Part shown: positions 38,430 to 49,058 of the stretch, piece by piece
Position numbering within the stretch: the stretch's first letter is position 1
Layout: every line of letters begins with the position of its first letter
Source of the DNA: Vibrio genomosp. F10 str. ZF-129
GTDB lineage: Bacteria; Pseudomonadota; Gammaproteobacteria; Enterobacterales; Vibrionaceae
Assembly: GCF_000287055.2 (NCBI RefSeq)
Contig: NZ_AJYQ02000103.1
Location: 1 to 64,000 of the forward strand
Direction of reading: 5' to 3'
Length of the DNA: 64,000 nt
Program-made: the position numbers and the translations under genes
The notes under the pieces: generated by a model
Databases searched by the model: none
Seen by the model: the letters and a program-made list of their open reading frames with translations, nothing else
Told to the model about the DNA's origin: nothing

Positions 38430-39013
38430 TGAACATGAAAAAACTGGTCTTAGCGTCAGGGTCGCCAAGACGTAAAGAACTTCTTACTCAATTAGGGTAT
38501 GAGTTTGAGGTATTGGTGACCGACGTTGAAGAAACATGCTTAGCGTCAGAAACCCCAGAGCAGTATGTTAAGCGTCTATCATTAGATAAGGCGAAGGCTG
38601 GGCTTTTACGCTGTGAAGAGCGTTTACATCATGAAAGTAATACCGTGGTTTTAGGCTCCGATACCATCGTTGTGAGTGGCGACAATATATTAGAAAAACC
38701 CAATGATTTAGTGCACGCAAAACAGATGTTAATGCAGTTATCCAACCGCTGCCACCAAGTGCTCACCGCAGTGACGGTGATATCAAATCAAAAACAGCAC
38801 TCAGTGGTTGTGTCGACCGATGTGTGGTTTAAGCCTTTGTCTGAAAATGAAATAGAACAATATTGGCATACGGGCGAACCACAAGATAAAGCGGGAAGTT
38901 ATGGCATTCAAGGATTGGGCGGACGTTTTGTCACCCGAATCGAAGGCAGCTACTTTGCCGTGGTCGGATTACCCCTTTATGAAACAGACCAACTGCTGCG
39001 CGAATTTTTATAA
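38426..39013 (+). CDS. maf: Maf-family nucleoside triphosphate pyrophosphatase (YhdE type)
   Basis: Hydrolyses dTTP/UTP and some modified pyrimidine nucleotides to the monophosphate. About 195 residues. Family motifs: LASGSPRRKELL at the start, SDTIVV (catalytic Asp), and DKAGSYGIQGLGG. The ATG at 38426 overlaps the mreD stop (ATGA). In-frame ATGs at 38429 and 38435 are possible; the last would start directly MKKLVLASGS. A longer frame inside mreD is rejected. The order mreBCD-maf-rng matches E. coli. Confidence 0.93.
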   Translation: MMNMKKLVLASGSPRRKELLTQLGYEFEVLVTDVEETCLASETPEQYVKRLSLDKAKAGLLRCEERLHHESNTVVLGSDTIVVSGDNILEKPNDLVHAKQMLMQLSNRCHQVLTAVTVISNQKQHSVVVSTDVWFKPLSENEIEQYWHTGEPQDKAGSYGIQGLGGRFVTRIEGSYFAVVGLPLYETDQLLREFL

Positions 39014-39034
39014 TTATAATTTTGAGGTGTACTC

Positions 39035-40504
39035 ATGAGTGCAGAGTTATTACTAAACATCACGCCAAGTGAAACACGGGTGGCGATGATAGAAAGTGGG
39101 GTTCTACAAGAAATCCATATAGAACGTGAAGCAAAACGTGGCATCGTCGGCAATATCTACAAAGGTAAAGTCAGTCGAGTTTTACCTGGCATGCAAGCGG
39201 CTTTTATTGATATTGGTTTAGATAAAGCGGCCTTTTTGCACGCCTCAGACATCGTTCCACATACGGAATGCGTGGCTGAAAATGAGAAAAAACAATTCCA
39301 AGTTCGCGACATTTCGGAGCTAGTCAGACAAGGGCAAGACATTGTCGTACAAGTCGTGAAAGATCCTCTTGGGACAAAAGGGGCGCGCCTCACCACGGAC
39401 ATCACCTTGCCTTCGCGTTATCTCGTTTTTATGCCAGGCGCGAGCCATGTGGGCGTTTCTCAGCGTATTGAAAGCGAGAAAGAACGTAACCGGTTAAAGA
39501 AAGTTGTTTCTCACTATTGTGATGAGCATGGCGGATTCATTATTCGTACCGCTGCGGAAGGGGCAGATGAGAAAGAACTGTCTCAAGATGCCGCATTTCT
39601 GAAGCGCTTATGGTCAAAGATTGTTGAGCGACGAGTTAAGTATAAAACGAGAAGTAATCTGTACGGTGAGCTTGGCCTTGCGCACCGCATTATCCGAGAC
39701 TTTGTCGGCACAGAGCTGGATAACATCATGGTGGATTCACGTCTTGAATATGAGCGATTGGTTGAATTTACCAGTGAGTATGTTCCTGAGTTGACAGATA
39801 AACTGGAGCTATACGAAGGTGATAAGCCTATCTTTGATATGTATGACACTGAAAATGAGATTCAACGTTCTCTTGATCGGAAAGTCGAATTAAAATCAGG
39901 TGGCTATCTCATCATCGATCAAACCGAAGCAATGACGACGGTAGACATCAATACCGGTGCGTTTGTCGGACGTAGAAACCTAGAAGAGACGATCTTTAAC
40001 ACCAATATTGAAGCGACTCAGGCGATAGCTCGTCAATTACGTTTAAGAAACCTTGGCGGGATTATTATCATTGATTTCATTGATATGCTCTCAGAAGATC
40101 ACCGTAAGCGAGTGCTCACCTCACTCGATGCAGCGCTCAATAAAGATCGGGTCAAAACCAACATAAACGGCTTTACCCAGTTAGGCCTTGTTGAGATGAC
40201 GCGTAAGCGCACAAGGGAAAGTATCGAGCATGTATTGTGTGCTAGCTGCCCAGCTTGTGAAGGTCGAGGGAGTGTGAAAACGGTGGCGACCGTGTGCTTT
40301 GAAATACTACGCGAAATTACAAGGGTTAACCGTGCATACGATGCAGACAAGTTTGTTGTTTACGCGTCACCAGCGGTTGCAGAGTCGTTAGAAGATGATG
40401 AATCTCACGCTCTTGCTGAACTAGAAGTCTTTATCGGCAAAGAAGTTCGTATTCAAGCTGAGCCTCTTTATGTTCAAGAGCAATTTGACGTCGTTATGAT
40501 GTAA
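39035..40504 (+). CDS. rng: ribonuclease G
   Basis: Endoribonuclease that matures the 5' end of 16S rRNA and degrades some mRNAs. 489 residues, equal to E. coli. N-terminal S1 domain (GNIYKGKVSRVLPGMQAAFI). The catalytic aspartates are in TVDINTGAFVG and IIIDFIDML. The zinc-link is CPACEGRG. The arginine/proline-rich tail of RNase E is absent. Confidence 0.97.
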   Translation: MSAELLLNITPSETRVAMIESGVLQEIHIEREAKRGIVGNIYKGKVSRVLPGMQAAFIDIGLDKAAFLHASDIVPHTECVAENEKKQFQVRDISELVRQGQDIVVQVVKDPLGTKGARLTTDITLPSRYLVFMPGASHVGVSQRIESEKERNRLKKVVSHYCDEHGGFIIRTAAEGADEKELSQDAAFLKRLWSKIVERRVKYKTRSNLYGELGLAHRIIRDFVGTELDNIMVDSRLEYERLVEFTSEYVPELTDKLELYEGDKPIFDMYDTENEIQRSLDRKVELKSGGYLIIDQTEAMTTVDINTGAFVGRRNLEETIFNTNIEATQAIARQLRLRNLGGIIIIDFIDMLSEDHRKRVLTSLDAALNKDRVKTNINGFTQLGLVEMTRKRTRESIEHVLCASCPACEGRGSVKTVATVCFEILREITRVNRAYDADKFVVYASPAVAESLEDDESHALAELEVFIGKEVRIQAEPLYVQEQFDVVMM

Positions 40505-40514
40505 TAGGCATTTT

Positions 40515-43500
40515 GTGAATTCCGCTTTCGTCCACCTGCTGCGGGTGTTGTTATTCTTGCTCCTCACCATTTTTGTTTCATTAGCAATTTTGGTGACGAG
40601 CTTGCGCATCGCTCTGCCTAAGCTCAATCATTTTCAAGATGAGATTCAATCTTGGGTCAGTCAGAGTGCAGGGATTGAGTTTAACATTGATAGCGTCAAA
40701 GGTTTTTGGCGCAATACTCATCCCTCTATCGCTTTGGAAGGGCTTGCGGCTGATCTTCCTGATAATTCCAATATCCACCTTTCGGCGAAAACTCTGGAAG
40801 TGGAGTTTGACCTCATCCAATCTATTCTTCAGCTTCAACCTATTGTGACCGATTTATCGATCAATGAGATGAAGCTGGATATACGGTCGGTCTCGTTATT
40901 TCAACAATCTGAAGAAACGAGTGAAAACGTCCCAGATCATGATAGCTCTGTGGTGGCTAAGTTAGATCGATTATTACTGTCCCAACTGGATGACTTTTCT
41001 TTACTCAACTCATCAATCATGTATCAGGCGGTTGATGGTGGTACGCGTCAATTAGATATTGAAAACTTGCGTTGGCTCAATCAAGGAAACTTACATAAAG
41101 CTGAAGGTACGGTCAGTATTGCTGATACCGCGTTAAATTCCTTGCAAGTAAGCGCTAACTTCTATGATTACGGATCATTAAAGGATGTATCGGGTGAATT
41201 CTATTTGGCCGCCAATAATCTTCACATTACCCCCTGGATTCCAAGTGAATGGCGGGAAAAAACGGGCATAGAGAAAGGCTTTGTTAGCTTTAGTAGTTGG
41301 ATAACGTTAGAGCACGGACGTCCTATTGATGCTTATGTCGATCTGAATCCATCAGAACTGGTTTGGAATGACGAACAGCAGCATCTACTGGTGCTTGAAT
41401 CGGGTATTATCAAACTGTTACCGAGTGAAGAAGGCTTGCGAGTTGATGCGCATTCGTTGCAGGTCAGAACCGATAGTATCGAATGGCCAGAACTAGACCT
41501 TGCGTTTGATTGGCAACCGGATTTATGGCGTTTAAATATCTCTCAGCTTGATTTGAAAGCACTCCGCCCTTTGGTTCGATTGGTTCCCGATTCAGACGAT
41601 ACGGTGAATTTTATTGAAGAGCTGGATTTTACCGGTCAGTTAGAAGATGTCAGAATTTCGAAGGGCGAAACTATAGAGTCACTTCGTTACTCTGGTGAGT
41701 TAAATAACGCCGGTATGGCCCAATGGGGGTTACTCCCTGAAGTCCATCATGCGTCAATGTCTGTTTCTGGAAATATCGAGCAAGCGAAAGCTTCCGTTTC
41801 CTTGATTGATGACATTTTACCGTATGGAAATGTGTTCCAAGCCCCTCTCAATATCAGGCAAGGACAAGTCGATATTGTGTGGCAAAATAACCCTGATGGC
41901 TGGTCGTTATGGGCCGATAAGGTAACGGCTGCCACTCCTGACTTGCAAGTGTTAGGAGCATTCCGTTTAGATTTTCCAGAAAACCGCAGTCCATTTCTCT
42001 CTTTTTATGCCGAAGCTGATTTATACAACGCAGGTCAGACTTGGCGATATTTACCGACATTAGCGTTAGGTCAGGGCTTAACGGATTACTTATCAACGGG
42101 AATCCAAGCCGGTAAAGTAAATACGTCAAAACTGCTTTGGTACGGTGAGCTTGGTGATTTCCCTTATCACAATAATGATGGAATATTCCAAGCCTGGGTA
42201 GGGCTGAAGCAAGCGAAGTTCAGTTTTGATACTGCATGGCCTCCGATCACTGATCTGCAACTCGATCTCTTGTTTGAAAATGCCGCTATGTACTTAGATT
42301 CACAAGACGCCACGTTGGTGGATGTTCATGCAAAGCGCATTACAGGTCGAATTCCTGAACTATCAGGTGCAGGGCATATTGAAATAGAGGCCAGTGCCGT
42401 AGCACAAGGCAACGCCGTGCGAGATTACATGACGGCCTCACCATTGGTTGATTCGGTGGGGGCCGCGCTCACCGCAATTCAAGTCGATGGCGAAGTGATG
42501 TCAGAGTTTCAATTGTACATCCCTTTTAATAGTGAAACTGAATCACGCGCTTGGGGTTTTGCCGATCTCACCAGTAATCACGTTGAGATAGAAGCACCGC
42601 CTATGACACTCGAGAAAGTGACGGGGCGAATTGAATTCGATAACGACGTTGTTCAAGCAGCTGGCCTATCGGCGGATCTATTAAAACAGCCCATTTCTAT
42701 CGACTTTTCTGGTGAAAATTCATCGGGTTCGGGTTATTCCGTCGGAATAGATCTACTCGCAGATTGGGATATTGCTCCATTATCTCCTTATGTTGGTGAT
42801 CGTTGGACGCAAGAGCTCTCCGGTCATGCGCCTTGGCAGTCTGAGATTAATATCCAACTCAATGATGTTGGATTTACTTATCAAATCGATCTAACCGCAG
42901 ATATGACCATGGTAAAAAGCGATTACCCTTATCCGTTAAACAAACCGTTAAAACAGAAAGGGGAAGCACGCTTGCAAGCGTCAGGCAATCAAGAATCGAT
43001 CAGTGCTCGTTTATTAATGCCAAGAGCAAAATACCAAGCAGAAATTGATATTAGACCTGAGACGCCTGTGCTAACGGCAACGAATCTCGTTGTAGGAAAT
43101 GGCAGCTTTAAAATTAGCCCTATCGCGGGGCATCACGCACAGATTCGAACCAATAAGTTTAACCTGGATAAATGGCTCGAGATTGGCAGTCGACCAGTGC
43201 CGAAGCAAAAGGCCGTTCTGGATGAACTCAATACGCCCGAGATCCCTATGCCGGAAAGGGTCAATATCGATGTGGCGGATCTCACGTTGGCGGATATCGA
43301 ATGGCATGATGTTAACTTTTCAGCACGAAGAAAAAACTTAGGCTGGCATTTTGATCTCGAGAGCCAAGAGGCAAGTGGTCAAGCAAGCTATATAGAGCCT
43401 TATGATCTTTCGGTCGCACTGGATCGTTTGCATGTTTATATTCCCGCTTTAGATGAGGTAAAGGAAGATCGATCCATTTTAACCAGTAAGAGTGAGCCAG

Positions 43501-44393
43501 CAGGGGTAATCACACATTTTGATCGCACTTTTCACCAGTCAATGCCAAACTTAACATTAGCGATTGATGATTTTTGGCTGCAAGGTTACAAAGTCGGTAA
43601 AGTGAATGTCGATTTAGTACGCCAAGGCAACCGGTTAGAATGGAATGATATTTCGGTCAAAAGTGGCACCAATAGCATCTCAATCAATGGTGCCTGGACG
43701 TTAACGGACGATCAAAGTATCACTGAATACAATATGGCAATGAGTGGTGATAACAACAGTGATCTTATGGAGCGTTTTGGTATCAGTTCCGGTATTCAGC
43801 GCGCCCCCTTTGATCTTTCTGCACAACTGAAGTGGAACGGTGCACCTTGGTCAATGCAAGTGAATACCTTAGAGGGCAAGGTGAGCAGTAAGCTTGGTAA
43901 GGGGGTGGTTTCTGATGTGAGCGGTGCCGCTCGATTGCTTGGTCTGTTTAGCTTAGATTCTATTATTCGTAAGATGCAGCTCGACTTTACGGATGTGTTC
44001 GATAAAGGAATGGCGTTTAATTCGATTAAAGGAACCGGTGAAATACGAGATGGGATTTTTGTTACTAACGATATTCAGATGGATGCAGTGGCTGGCGAAA
44101 TGAACATCAAAGGGTTGGCGAATCTCAATGATCGAACCGTCGATGCGGAAGTGAATTTTGTCCCAGATATTACTTCAGGGATCCCTGTCTTAACCGCTTT
44201 TGCTGTGACGCCACAAACCGCTATTTATGTTTTGGCTATTACGACGGTGATCGCGCCTGTAGTCGAGGTTTTTACCCAGGTGAATTACCAGGTTCAAGGG
44301 CCACTCGACGCACCAACCGTGAAAGAGTTATCGCGTCGGAAAGCTGAGTTCAAACTGCCCAAAAAGCTTCTTAAAGAGGCGGAATCGGAGTAA
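40515..44393 (+). CDS. yhdP: YhdP-family AsmA-like envelope lipid transport protein
   Basis: A 1292-residue protein: one N-terminal membrane segment (LLRVLLFLLLTIFVSLAIL), then a very long periplasmic beta-rich region with an AsmA-like C-terminus (VDAEVNFVPDITSGIPVLTA). In E. coli YhdP, TamB and YdbH together carry phospholipids to the outer membrane. The start is GTG at 40515; the AGG upstream is weak. Lies between rng and a nitrilase gene, as in many gammaproteobacteria. Confidence 0.92.
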   Translation: MNSAFVHLLRVLLFLLLTIFVSLAILVTSLRIALPKLNHFQDEIQSWVSQSAGIEFNIDSVKGFWRNTHPSIALEGLAADLPDNSNIHLSAKTLEVEFDLIQSILQLQPIVTDLSINEMKLDIRSVSLFQQSEETSENVPDHDSSVVAKLDRLLLSQLDDFSLLNSSIMYQAVDGGTRQLDIENLRWLNQGNLHKAEGTVSIADTALNSLQVSANFYDYGSLKDVSGEFYLAANNLHITPWIPSEWREKTGIEKGFVSFSSWITLEHGRPIDAYVDLNPSELVWNDEQQHLLVLESGIIKLLPSEEGLRVDAHSLQVRTDSIEWPELDLAFDWQPDLWRLNISQLDLKALRPLVRLVPDSDDTVNFIEELDFTGQLEDVRISKGETIESLRYSGELNNAGMAQWGLLPEVHHASMSVSGNIEQAKASVSLIDDILPYGNVFQAPLNIRQGQVDIVWQNNPDGWSLWADKVTAATPDLQVLGAFRLDFPENRSPFLSFYAEADLYNAGQTWRYLPTLALGQGLTDYLSTGIQAGKVNTSKLLWYGELGDFPYHNNDGIFQAWVGLKQAKFSFDTAWPPITDLQLDLLFENAAMYLDSQDATLVDVHAKRITGRIPELSGAGHIEIEASAVAQGNAVRDYMTASPLVDSVGAALTAIQVDGEVMSEFQLYIPFNSETESRAWGFADLTSNHVEIEAPPMTLEKVTGRIEFDNDVVQAAGLSADLLKQPISIDFSGENSSGSGYSVGIDLLADWDIAPLSPYVGDRWTQELSGHAPWQSEINIQLNDVGFTYQIDLTADMTMVKSDYPYPLNKPLKQKGEARLQASGNQESISARLLMPRAKYQAEIDIRPETPVLTATNLVVGNGSFKISPIAGHHAQIRTNKFNLDKWLEIGSRPVPKQKAVLDELNTPEIPMPERVNIDVADLTLADIEWHDVNFSARRKNLGWHFDLESQEASGQASYIEPYDLSVALDRLHVYIPALDEVKEDRSILTSKSEPAGVITHFDRTFHQSMPNLTLAIDDFWLQGYKVGKVNVDLVRQGNRLEWNDISVKSGTNSISINGAWTLTDDQSITEYNMAMSGDNNSDLMERFGISSGIQRAPFDLSAQLKWNGAPWSMQVNTLEGKVSSKLGKGVVSDVSGAARLLGLFSLDSIIRKMQLDFTDVFDKGMAFNSIKGTGEIRDGIFVTNDIQMDAVAGEMNIKGLANLNDRTVDAEVNFVPDITSGIPVLTAFAVTPQTAIYVLAITTVIAPVVEVFTQVNYQVQGPLDAPTVKELSRRKAEFKLPKKLLKEAESE

Positions 44394-44399
44394 TACACA

Positions 44400-45221
44400 A
44401 TGGAATGTGTTGGCATTATTCAAATGACATCAACGTCAGATCCTATCGAGAATCTGACGTACATTGAACAGGAAGTATCAAAGCTTGCTAACGAAGGTGC
44501 AAAGTGGATTGTTACCCCAGAAAACGCATTGATATTTGGTCATCGCAGCGATTATCACCACCACGCAGAGCCTTTGGGAAAGGGGCCAATTCAGCAACGT
44601 CTTTGCGATTTGGCTCAGCACTGGTCGGTGTGGATCATCATTGGCAGTATGCCTATTCGCAACCAACAGGGTAATGTCAGCACAACGTGTCTTGTGATCA
44701 ATCATGATGGTGAGCTGGTTGCTCATTACGATAAATTGCATATGTTTGATGTCGATGTAAAAGATACCCATCAACGTTACCGAGAGTCAGAAACGTTTAC
44801 ACCAGGCTCAGAAATCGTGGTGACAGAGACGCCTTTTGGGAAATTGGGGCTGTCAATCTGTTATGATGTGCGTTTCCCCCATTTATATTCTGAGCTGGTT
44901 AAACAAGGGGCTGAAATATTGCTCGTTCCTGCGGCGTTTACCGCCGTAACGGGCAAAGCACATTGGGAAACACTATTAACCTCCCGAGCGATTGAAACAC
45001 AGTCTTGGGTCGTCGCGGTGAATCAAGTCGGTCGGCACCCGTGTGGCCGAGAAACCTGGGGGCACTCCATGATCATCAGCCCTTGGGGGGATGTTGTTCT
45101 GCGCCTTACAGACAAACCTCAAAGTGCGATTGTCGAGATCGATTTACAATCGCTTATCGACATTCGTAACACCATGCCAGTGGCGTCGCACACTCGGTTT
45201 GAAAACCATTTTAAAAAATAA
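44400..45221 (+). CDS. carbon-nitrogen hydrolase (nitrilase superfamily)
   Basis: A 273-residue amidase-fold enzyme. The Glu-Lys-Cys triad is visible: E41 in TPENALIF, K112 in YDKLHMFDVDV, C154 in SICYDVRFPHLY. The sequence is close to the Nit1/Nit2 branch, which includes deaminated-glutathione amidase and omega-amidase. That gives the likeliest activity; this is inference. It lies 6 bp after yhdP and 13 bp before tldD in the same transcript. Confidence 0.88.
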   Translation: MECVGIIQMTSTSDPIENLTYIEQEVSKLANEGAKWIVTPENALIFGHRSDYHHHAEPLGKGPIQQRLCDLAQHWSVWIIIGSMPIRNQQGNVSTTCLVINHDGELVAHYDKLHMFDVDVKDTHQRYRESETFTPGSEIVVTETPFGKLGLSICYDVRFPHLYSELVKQGAEILLVPAAFTAVTGKAHWETLLTSRAIETQSWVVAVNQVGRHPCGRETWGHSMIISPWGDVVLRLTDKPQSAIVEIDLQSLIDIRNTMPVASHTRFENHFKK

Positions 45222-45234
45222 TTAAGAGTAGATT

Positions 45235-46680
45235 ATGAGCCTGAACCGAATCGAAGATGCATTGTTATCGCCAACGGGTCTAACACAGCAAGAAATATCA
45301 GAGACACTCGCAAGTATTGCCACACGTCAAATTGATTACGCTGACATCTATTTTCAATCCAGCTGGCATGAATCCTTAGTTCTTGAAGACAGCATCATTA
45401 AAGATGGTTCATTCAACATTGACTGTGGTGTTGGTGTACGTGCTGTCGCGGGGGAAAAAACCGGTTTTGCTTACTCTGACCAAATTAACCTTGAAGGATT
45501 AACGCAAAGTGCAAACGCTGCTCGTGGTATTGCTCAGCAAGGGCAGAACTTAAAAGTAAAAGCGTTTAGTCGTCATGATAATCAAGCTTATTACTCAGCG
45601 ATCAATCCACTCGCGAGCTGGGAGAAACAGCAAAAAACGGAACTGCTCAAAGAGCTTGATGCGTACATTCGCACTAAAGAGCCATTGATCCAAGAGGTAT
45701 CCGTCAGCTTGAGTGGCGTGCATGAAAATATGCTCGTTGCTGCGACCGACGGGACTTATGCTGGCGATATTCGCCCCTTAGTACGTTTGTCTATTAGCGT
45801 GTTAGCGGAAAGAGGGGATCGTAGAGAGCGCGGAAGTGCTGGTGGTGGTGGCCGTTTCGGCTATGATTTCTTCCTGTCAGACAACGATGGCGTAAAAGTC
45901 GCCTATCAATTCGCTGATGAAGCGATTCGCCAGGCACTCGTTAACCTCGAAGCGGTGGCTGCCCCTGCGGGTGCGATGCCTGTAGTGCTGGGTTCGGGTT
46001 GGCCGGGTGTATTGCTTCATGAAGCGGTAGGCCATGGCCTAGAAGGTGATTTTAACCGTAAAGAGTCATCGGTTTTCTCTGGAAAAATCGGTGAAATGGT
46101 CACTTCTAAACATTGTACGATTGTTGATGATGGCACGTTAAAAGATTTGCGTGGTTCACTGAATGTGGACGATGAAGGGGTGAGTGGCCAATACAATACC
46201 CTAATAGAAAATGGTCAACTCAAAGGCTACATGCAAGACAAACTCAACGCTCGCTTAATGGGGGTTGCGCCTACGGGTAATGGTCGCCGTGAGTCTTACG
46301 CACATTTGCCTATGCCTCGCATGACCAATACCTACATGCTGCCTGGCGAACATTCGCCTGAAGAAATCATCTCGACGGTTAAAAGAGGCTTATACGCTCC
46401 GAACTTTGGCGGTGGCCAGGTTGATATCACATCAGGGAAATTTGTTTTCTCTGCGTCTGAAGCGTATATGATTGAAGACGGTAAAATCACGCATCCAGTC
46501 AAAGGCGCAACCTTGATTGGTTCTGGTATTGAAGCGATGCAGCAAGTATCTATGGTCGGCAACGATCTCAGTTTAGACCGTGGTGTGGGTGTTTGTGGTA
46601 AAGCCGGACAAAGTGTGCCTGTTGGTGTGGGACAGCCGACATTGAAACTCGATATGTTAACCGTTGGTGGTACTGAGTAA
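45235..46680 (+). CDS. tldD: TldD metalloprotease subunit
   Basis: Partner of TldE (PmbA) in a heterodimeric zinc protease that degrades unfolded short peptides and processes some leader peptides. 481 residues, equal to E. coli. The HEAVGH zinc motif (H262, E263, H266) and the downstream [15 protein letters not shown] are intact. The partner gene pmbA is not in this window. Confidence 0.96.
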   Translation: MSLNRIEDALLSPTGLTQQEISETLASIATRQIDYADIYFQSSWHESLVLEDSIIKDGSFNIDCGVGVRAVAGEKTGFAYSDQINLEGLTQSANAARGIAQQGQNLKVKAFSRHDNQAYYSAINPLASWEKQQKTELLKELDAYIRTKEPLIQEVSVSLSGVHENMLVAATDGTYAGDIRPLVRLSISVLAERGDRRERGSAGGGGRFGYDFFLSDNDGVKVAYQFADEAIRQALVNLEAVAAPAGAMPVVLGSGWPGVLLHEAVGHGLEGDFNRKESSVFSGKIGEMVTSKHCTIVDDGTLKDLRGSLNVDDEGVSGQYNTLIENGQLKGYMQDKLNARLMGVAPTGNGRRESYAHLPMPRMTNTYMLPGEHSPEEIISTVKRGLYAPNFGGGQVDITSGKFVFSASEAYMIEDGKITHPVKGATLIGSGIEAMQQVSMVGNDLSLDRGVGVCGKAGQSVPVGVGQPTLKLDMLTVGGTE

Positions 46681-46686
46681 TAAAAA

Positions 46687-46708
46687 AGGGAGAGCTTAAA
46701 CTCTCCCT
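46687..46708. terminator. bidirectional terminator between tldD and arcA
   Basis: 8-bp stem AGGGAGAG / CTCTCCCT with a 6-nt loop. T-rich on one side and A-rich on the other. It lies between convergent genes. Confidence 0.85.
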
Positions 46709-46746
46709 ATTTTCTGCCTGCTGTTTCGCTTCTTCTTCGGCTTTTT

Positions 46747-47982
46747 CTAAATACCGTCGCGCTCGATTGGGCAACTCATACAACGTGCGCCACCGCGACC
46801 GCGACCAAGCTCATTTCCAGGAATGGTTAATACCTCAATCCCTGCTTTGTCGTATTTTTCATTGGTATACACGTTACGCTCATAACCGATAACCACACCG
46901 GGTTTCACGGTTAAAACGTTATTGGCATCGTTCCATTGTTCCCGTTCAGCTTCGTAACTATCGCCGCCGGTGGTAATGATCTTTAAATAATCCAACCCTA
47001 ATGCGTTTTCAATGGCGTGAGTGTAGCTTGGTACTTTTTCCACGTTCATCTCGGTTGATCCGATGGCCTCGTTACTTTTGGGTGTGAGACGCCAGGTATC
47101 AAGATCTTTACGCATGATCTCCGGATAAACAGAGAACGTGTCGATATCCATGTGTGTCATGACCGTATCGAGGTGCATGCACGAGCGATGTTTAGGAAGA
47201 TCAACTGCGATCACTTCTTTCGCTTGGCCATGTTTAAACAGGTTAGCTGCAAAGTTTTCGACACCTTGAGGGGTGGTTCGCTCAGAGATGCCAATCAGTA
47301 CCGCACCATTGCCGATAACAAGGACATCCCCCCCTTCAATATTGGCATTATCATAATGAAGATCTTCGTTGCCAAAGTATTGAATAAAATCTTGCCCTGC
47401 AAAGACTGGATGCCAACGATAGATCGCGCGCAAATGATTCGTTTCACGTTGACGTGCCGCTTTCATCATTGGGTTGAGAGACACACCGCCATAAACCCAA
47501 CAAGACGTATCTCGGGTGAACAAATGATTGGGAAGAGGTTCAATAACAAAGTCCAACGGTCTGTGCATTTTAGGCAGCATCGAAGACGATTGAATCTTAA
47601 GCTCGGAGTACGCTAAACCCCCTAATAGAACCGTTGCTAGGTGATCATTGGTCATTTCGTTTAGGTAATGACGCAAATCTTTTGCAAAGACAGGTCCATA
47701 GCGATAATCAGAAATTTGAGTGTTGAGCAGCCAGGTTTTTGCTTCTTCTATCGCCAGGGTATCGACCAGAAGATCATGCAACAGTAAAACTTCCACACCT
47801 TGATTAGTGAGCGTCTTGGCAAAAGCATCGTGTTCTTCCCCCGCGGCTTCGACAGCGAGCACATCGTCAAAAAGCAATTCGTGGCAGTTTGATGGGGTGA
47901 GGTGAGTGAGCGCACGCTCAGGTCGGTTTAATAATACTCGTCTTAACTGACCGACTTCAGATCCAACGTACAACTTACTCAT
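46747..47982 (-). CDS. arcA: arginine deiminase
   Basis: Converts arginine to citrulline and ammonia (EC 3.5.3.6), the first step of the arginine deiminase pathway. 411 residues. Guanidino-modifying-enzyme residues: the His motif [11 protein letters not shown] and the catalytic Cys in the C-terminal CMSCPIERD (C401). AAGGA upstream of ATG. No arcB, arcC or arginine transporter lies beside it, so the downstream steps must be elsewhere. Not the ArcA response regulator of the same symbol. Two ArgR-like boxes lie in the divergent region upstream. Confidence 0.95.
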   Translation of the reverse strand: MSKLYVGSEVGQLRRVLLNRPERALTHLTPSNCHELLFDDVLAVEAAGEEHDAFAKTLTNQGVEVLLLHDLLVDTLAIEEAKTWLLNTQISDYRYGPVFAKDLRHYLNEMTNDHLATVLLGGLAYSELKIQSSSMLPKMHRPLDFVIEPLPNHLFTRDTSCWVYGGVSLNPMMKAARQRETNHLRAIYRWHPVFAGQDFIQYFGNEDLHYDNANIEGGDVLVIGNGAVLIGISERTTPQGVENFAANLFKHGQAKEVIAVDLPKHRSCMHLDTVMTHMDIDTFSVYPEIMRKDLDTWRLTPKSNEAIGSTEMNVEKVPSYTHAIENALGLDYLKIITTGGDSYEAEREQWNDANNVLTVKPGVVIGYERNVYTNEKYDKAGIEVLTIPGNELGRGRGGARCMSCPIERDGI

Positions 47983-48214
47983 TTCGTATCCTTACTAAAA
48001 TTCCAGTCGTTAGTTATGACAAGCTTACGGTAAAGATGCAAGTGGCAATGTGGATGTGAATCACTGTATTAAGTTTATTTTTAAGATTTATTCCCTGTTA
48101 TTTTGCTGTTGTATAGATATAAACTTTGCATTAAGTGCTAGTGATAGATTAATACCTATTGCGTGTCTATGCGTTTTCTTTATGTAGCATAGAAGAGAAA
48201 TATTGAGCGAATCT

Positions 48215-48228
48215 CGAATAGATATTCA
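48215..48228. promoter_or_regulatory. ArgR-type box 1
   Basis: CGAAT-AGAT-ATTCA matches TGAAT-N4-ATTCA at 9 of 10 core bases. It lies about 230 bp upstream of arcA. Confidence 0.5.
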
Positions 48229-48254
48229 CCTTAGAGGCAAACTGAGCAGATGTG

Positions 48255-48268
48255 TAAATCTTTATTCA
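48255..48268. promoter_or_regulatory. ArgR-type box 2
   Basis: TAAAT-CTTT-ATTCA matches TGAAT-N4-ATTCA at 9 of 10 core bases. It is 40 bp from box 1. ArgR pairs are usually about 21 bp apart, so cooperative binding is uncertain. Confidence 0.45.
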
Positions 48269-48542
48269 AATTTGGAAAAATAATGATATTCAGTGTTTGA
48301 CCATATTCACGCACTTTTTGCGTAAAAAAGATAAGGACACCCGTAAGATAAAACTCTGAATTTTACAATAGAGTGATGAATGTTGAAAAAATGTAAACCA
48401 GACAATAGCCGGGCAGATTATTCTACCGTTCTAAGATAAAGATCTTACAAGGATCGCTTTGTTGGTGGCAATTTTTCTCGAACCATGCGATATTTCGCAG
48501 CAATTATTTTCAATTTTATGAACACGATCCGGAGCACACACT

Positions 48543-48965
48543 ATGTCTCACGCAGATGACTATCTATCAGTAGAAGACTTAATTGAGATTCAAAAGGAAG
48601 AGACTCGCGATATCATTCAAGCCTTGTTGGAAGATGGTAGTGAACCCGATTCGCTGTACGAGATTGAACATCATTTATTTGCAGAAGATTTTGCTACGTT
48701 AGAAAAAGCAGCAGTAGAAGCCTTTAAGATGGGCTTTGAAGTTCTAGAAGCAGAAGAGACTGAAGATGAAGATGGCAAAAAGCTTCTTTGTTGTGATGCC
48801 ACAATGCAATCAGCTTTAAATGCCGCAACGATTGATGCGCAAGTAGAAAAGTTGGTTAATCTTGCTGAGAAATACGACATCATCTATGACGGCTGGGGCA
48901 CATACTACGAAGGCGAAGATGCGTTGTTTGATGAAGAAGATGACGGTGAAGAAGACGAAAAATAA
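48543..48965 (+). CDS. rraB: ribonuclease E inhibitor RraB
   Basis: A 140-residue acidic protein that binds the C-terminal scaffold of RNase E and changes which mRNAs it cuts. Its very acidic tail ([11 protein letters not shown]) and the [14 protein letters not shown] motif are typical. Monocistronic, with a GGAG site and its own terminator. Confidence 0.95.
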   Translation: MSHADDYLSVEDLIEIQKEETRDIIQALLEDGSEPDSLYEIEHHLFAEDFATLEKAAVEAFKMGFEVLEAEETEDEDGKKLLCCDATMQSALNAATIDAQVEKLVNLAEKYDIIYDGWGTYYEGEDALFDEEDDGEEDEK

Positions 48966-48991
48966 CCGCTGACTTATATATTTTAAAAAAA

Positions 48992-49017
48992 ACCGAGCAA
49001 AAATTGCTCGGTTTTTT
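48992..49017 (+). terminator. terminator of rraB
   Basis: Perfect 9-bp stem ACCGAGCAA / TTGCTCGGT with a 3-nt loop, then a T-run. Confidence 0.9.
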
Positions 49018-49058
49018 AATGCTTCCAATTTGAATGAAATCAGTATTAATGTTGTGAT

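Larger units (their letters stand above)
47983..48542. other. 560-bp divergent control region between arcA and rraB
   Basis: No gene is seen. It is AT-rich, with short palindromes and two ArgR-type boxes (listed separately). The two genes it separates are unrelated in function, and its length is unusual for this otherwise compact stretch. No convincing sigma-70 promoter could be fixed by eye. Confidence 0.5.
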
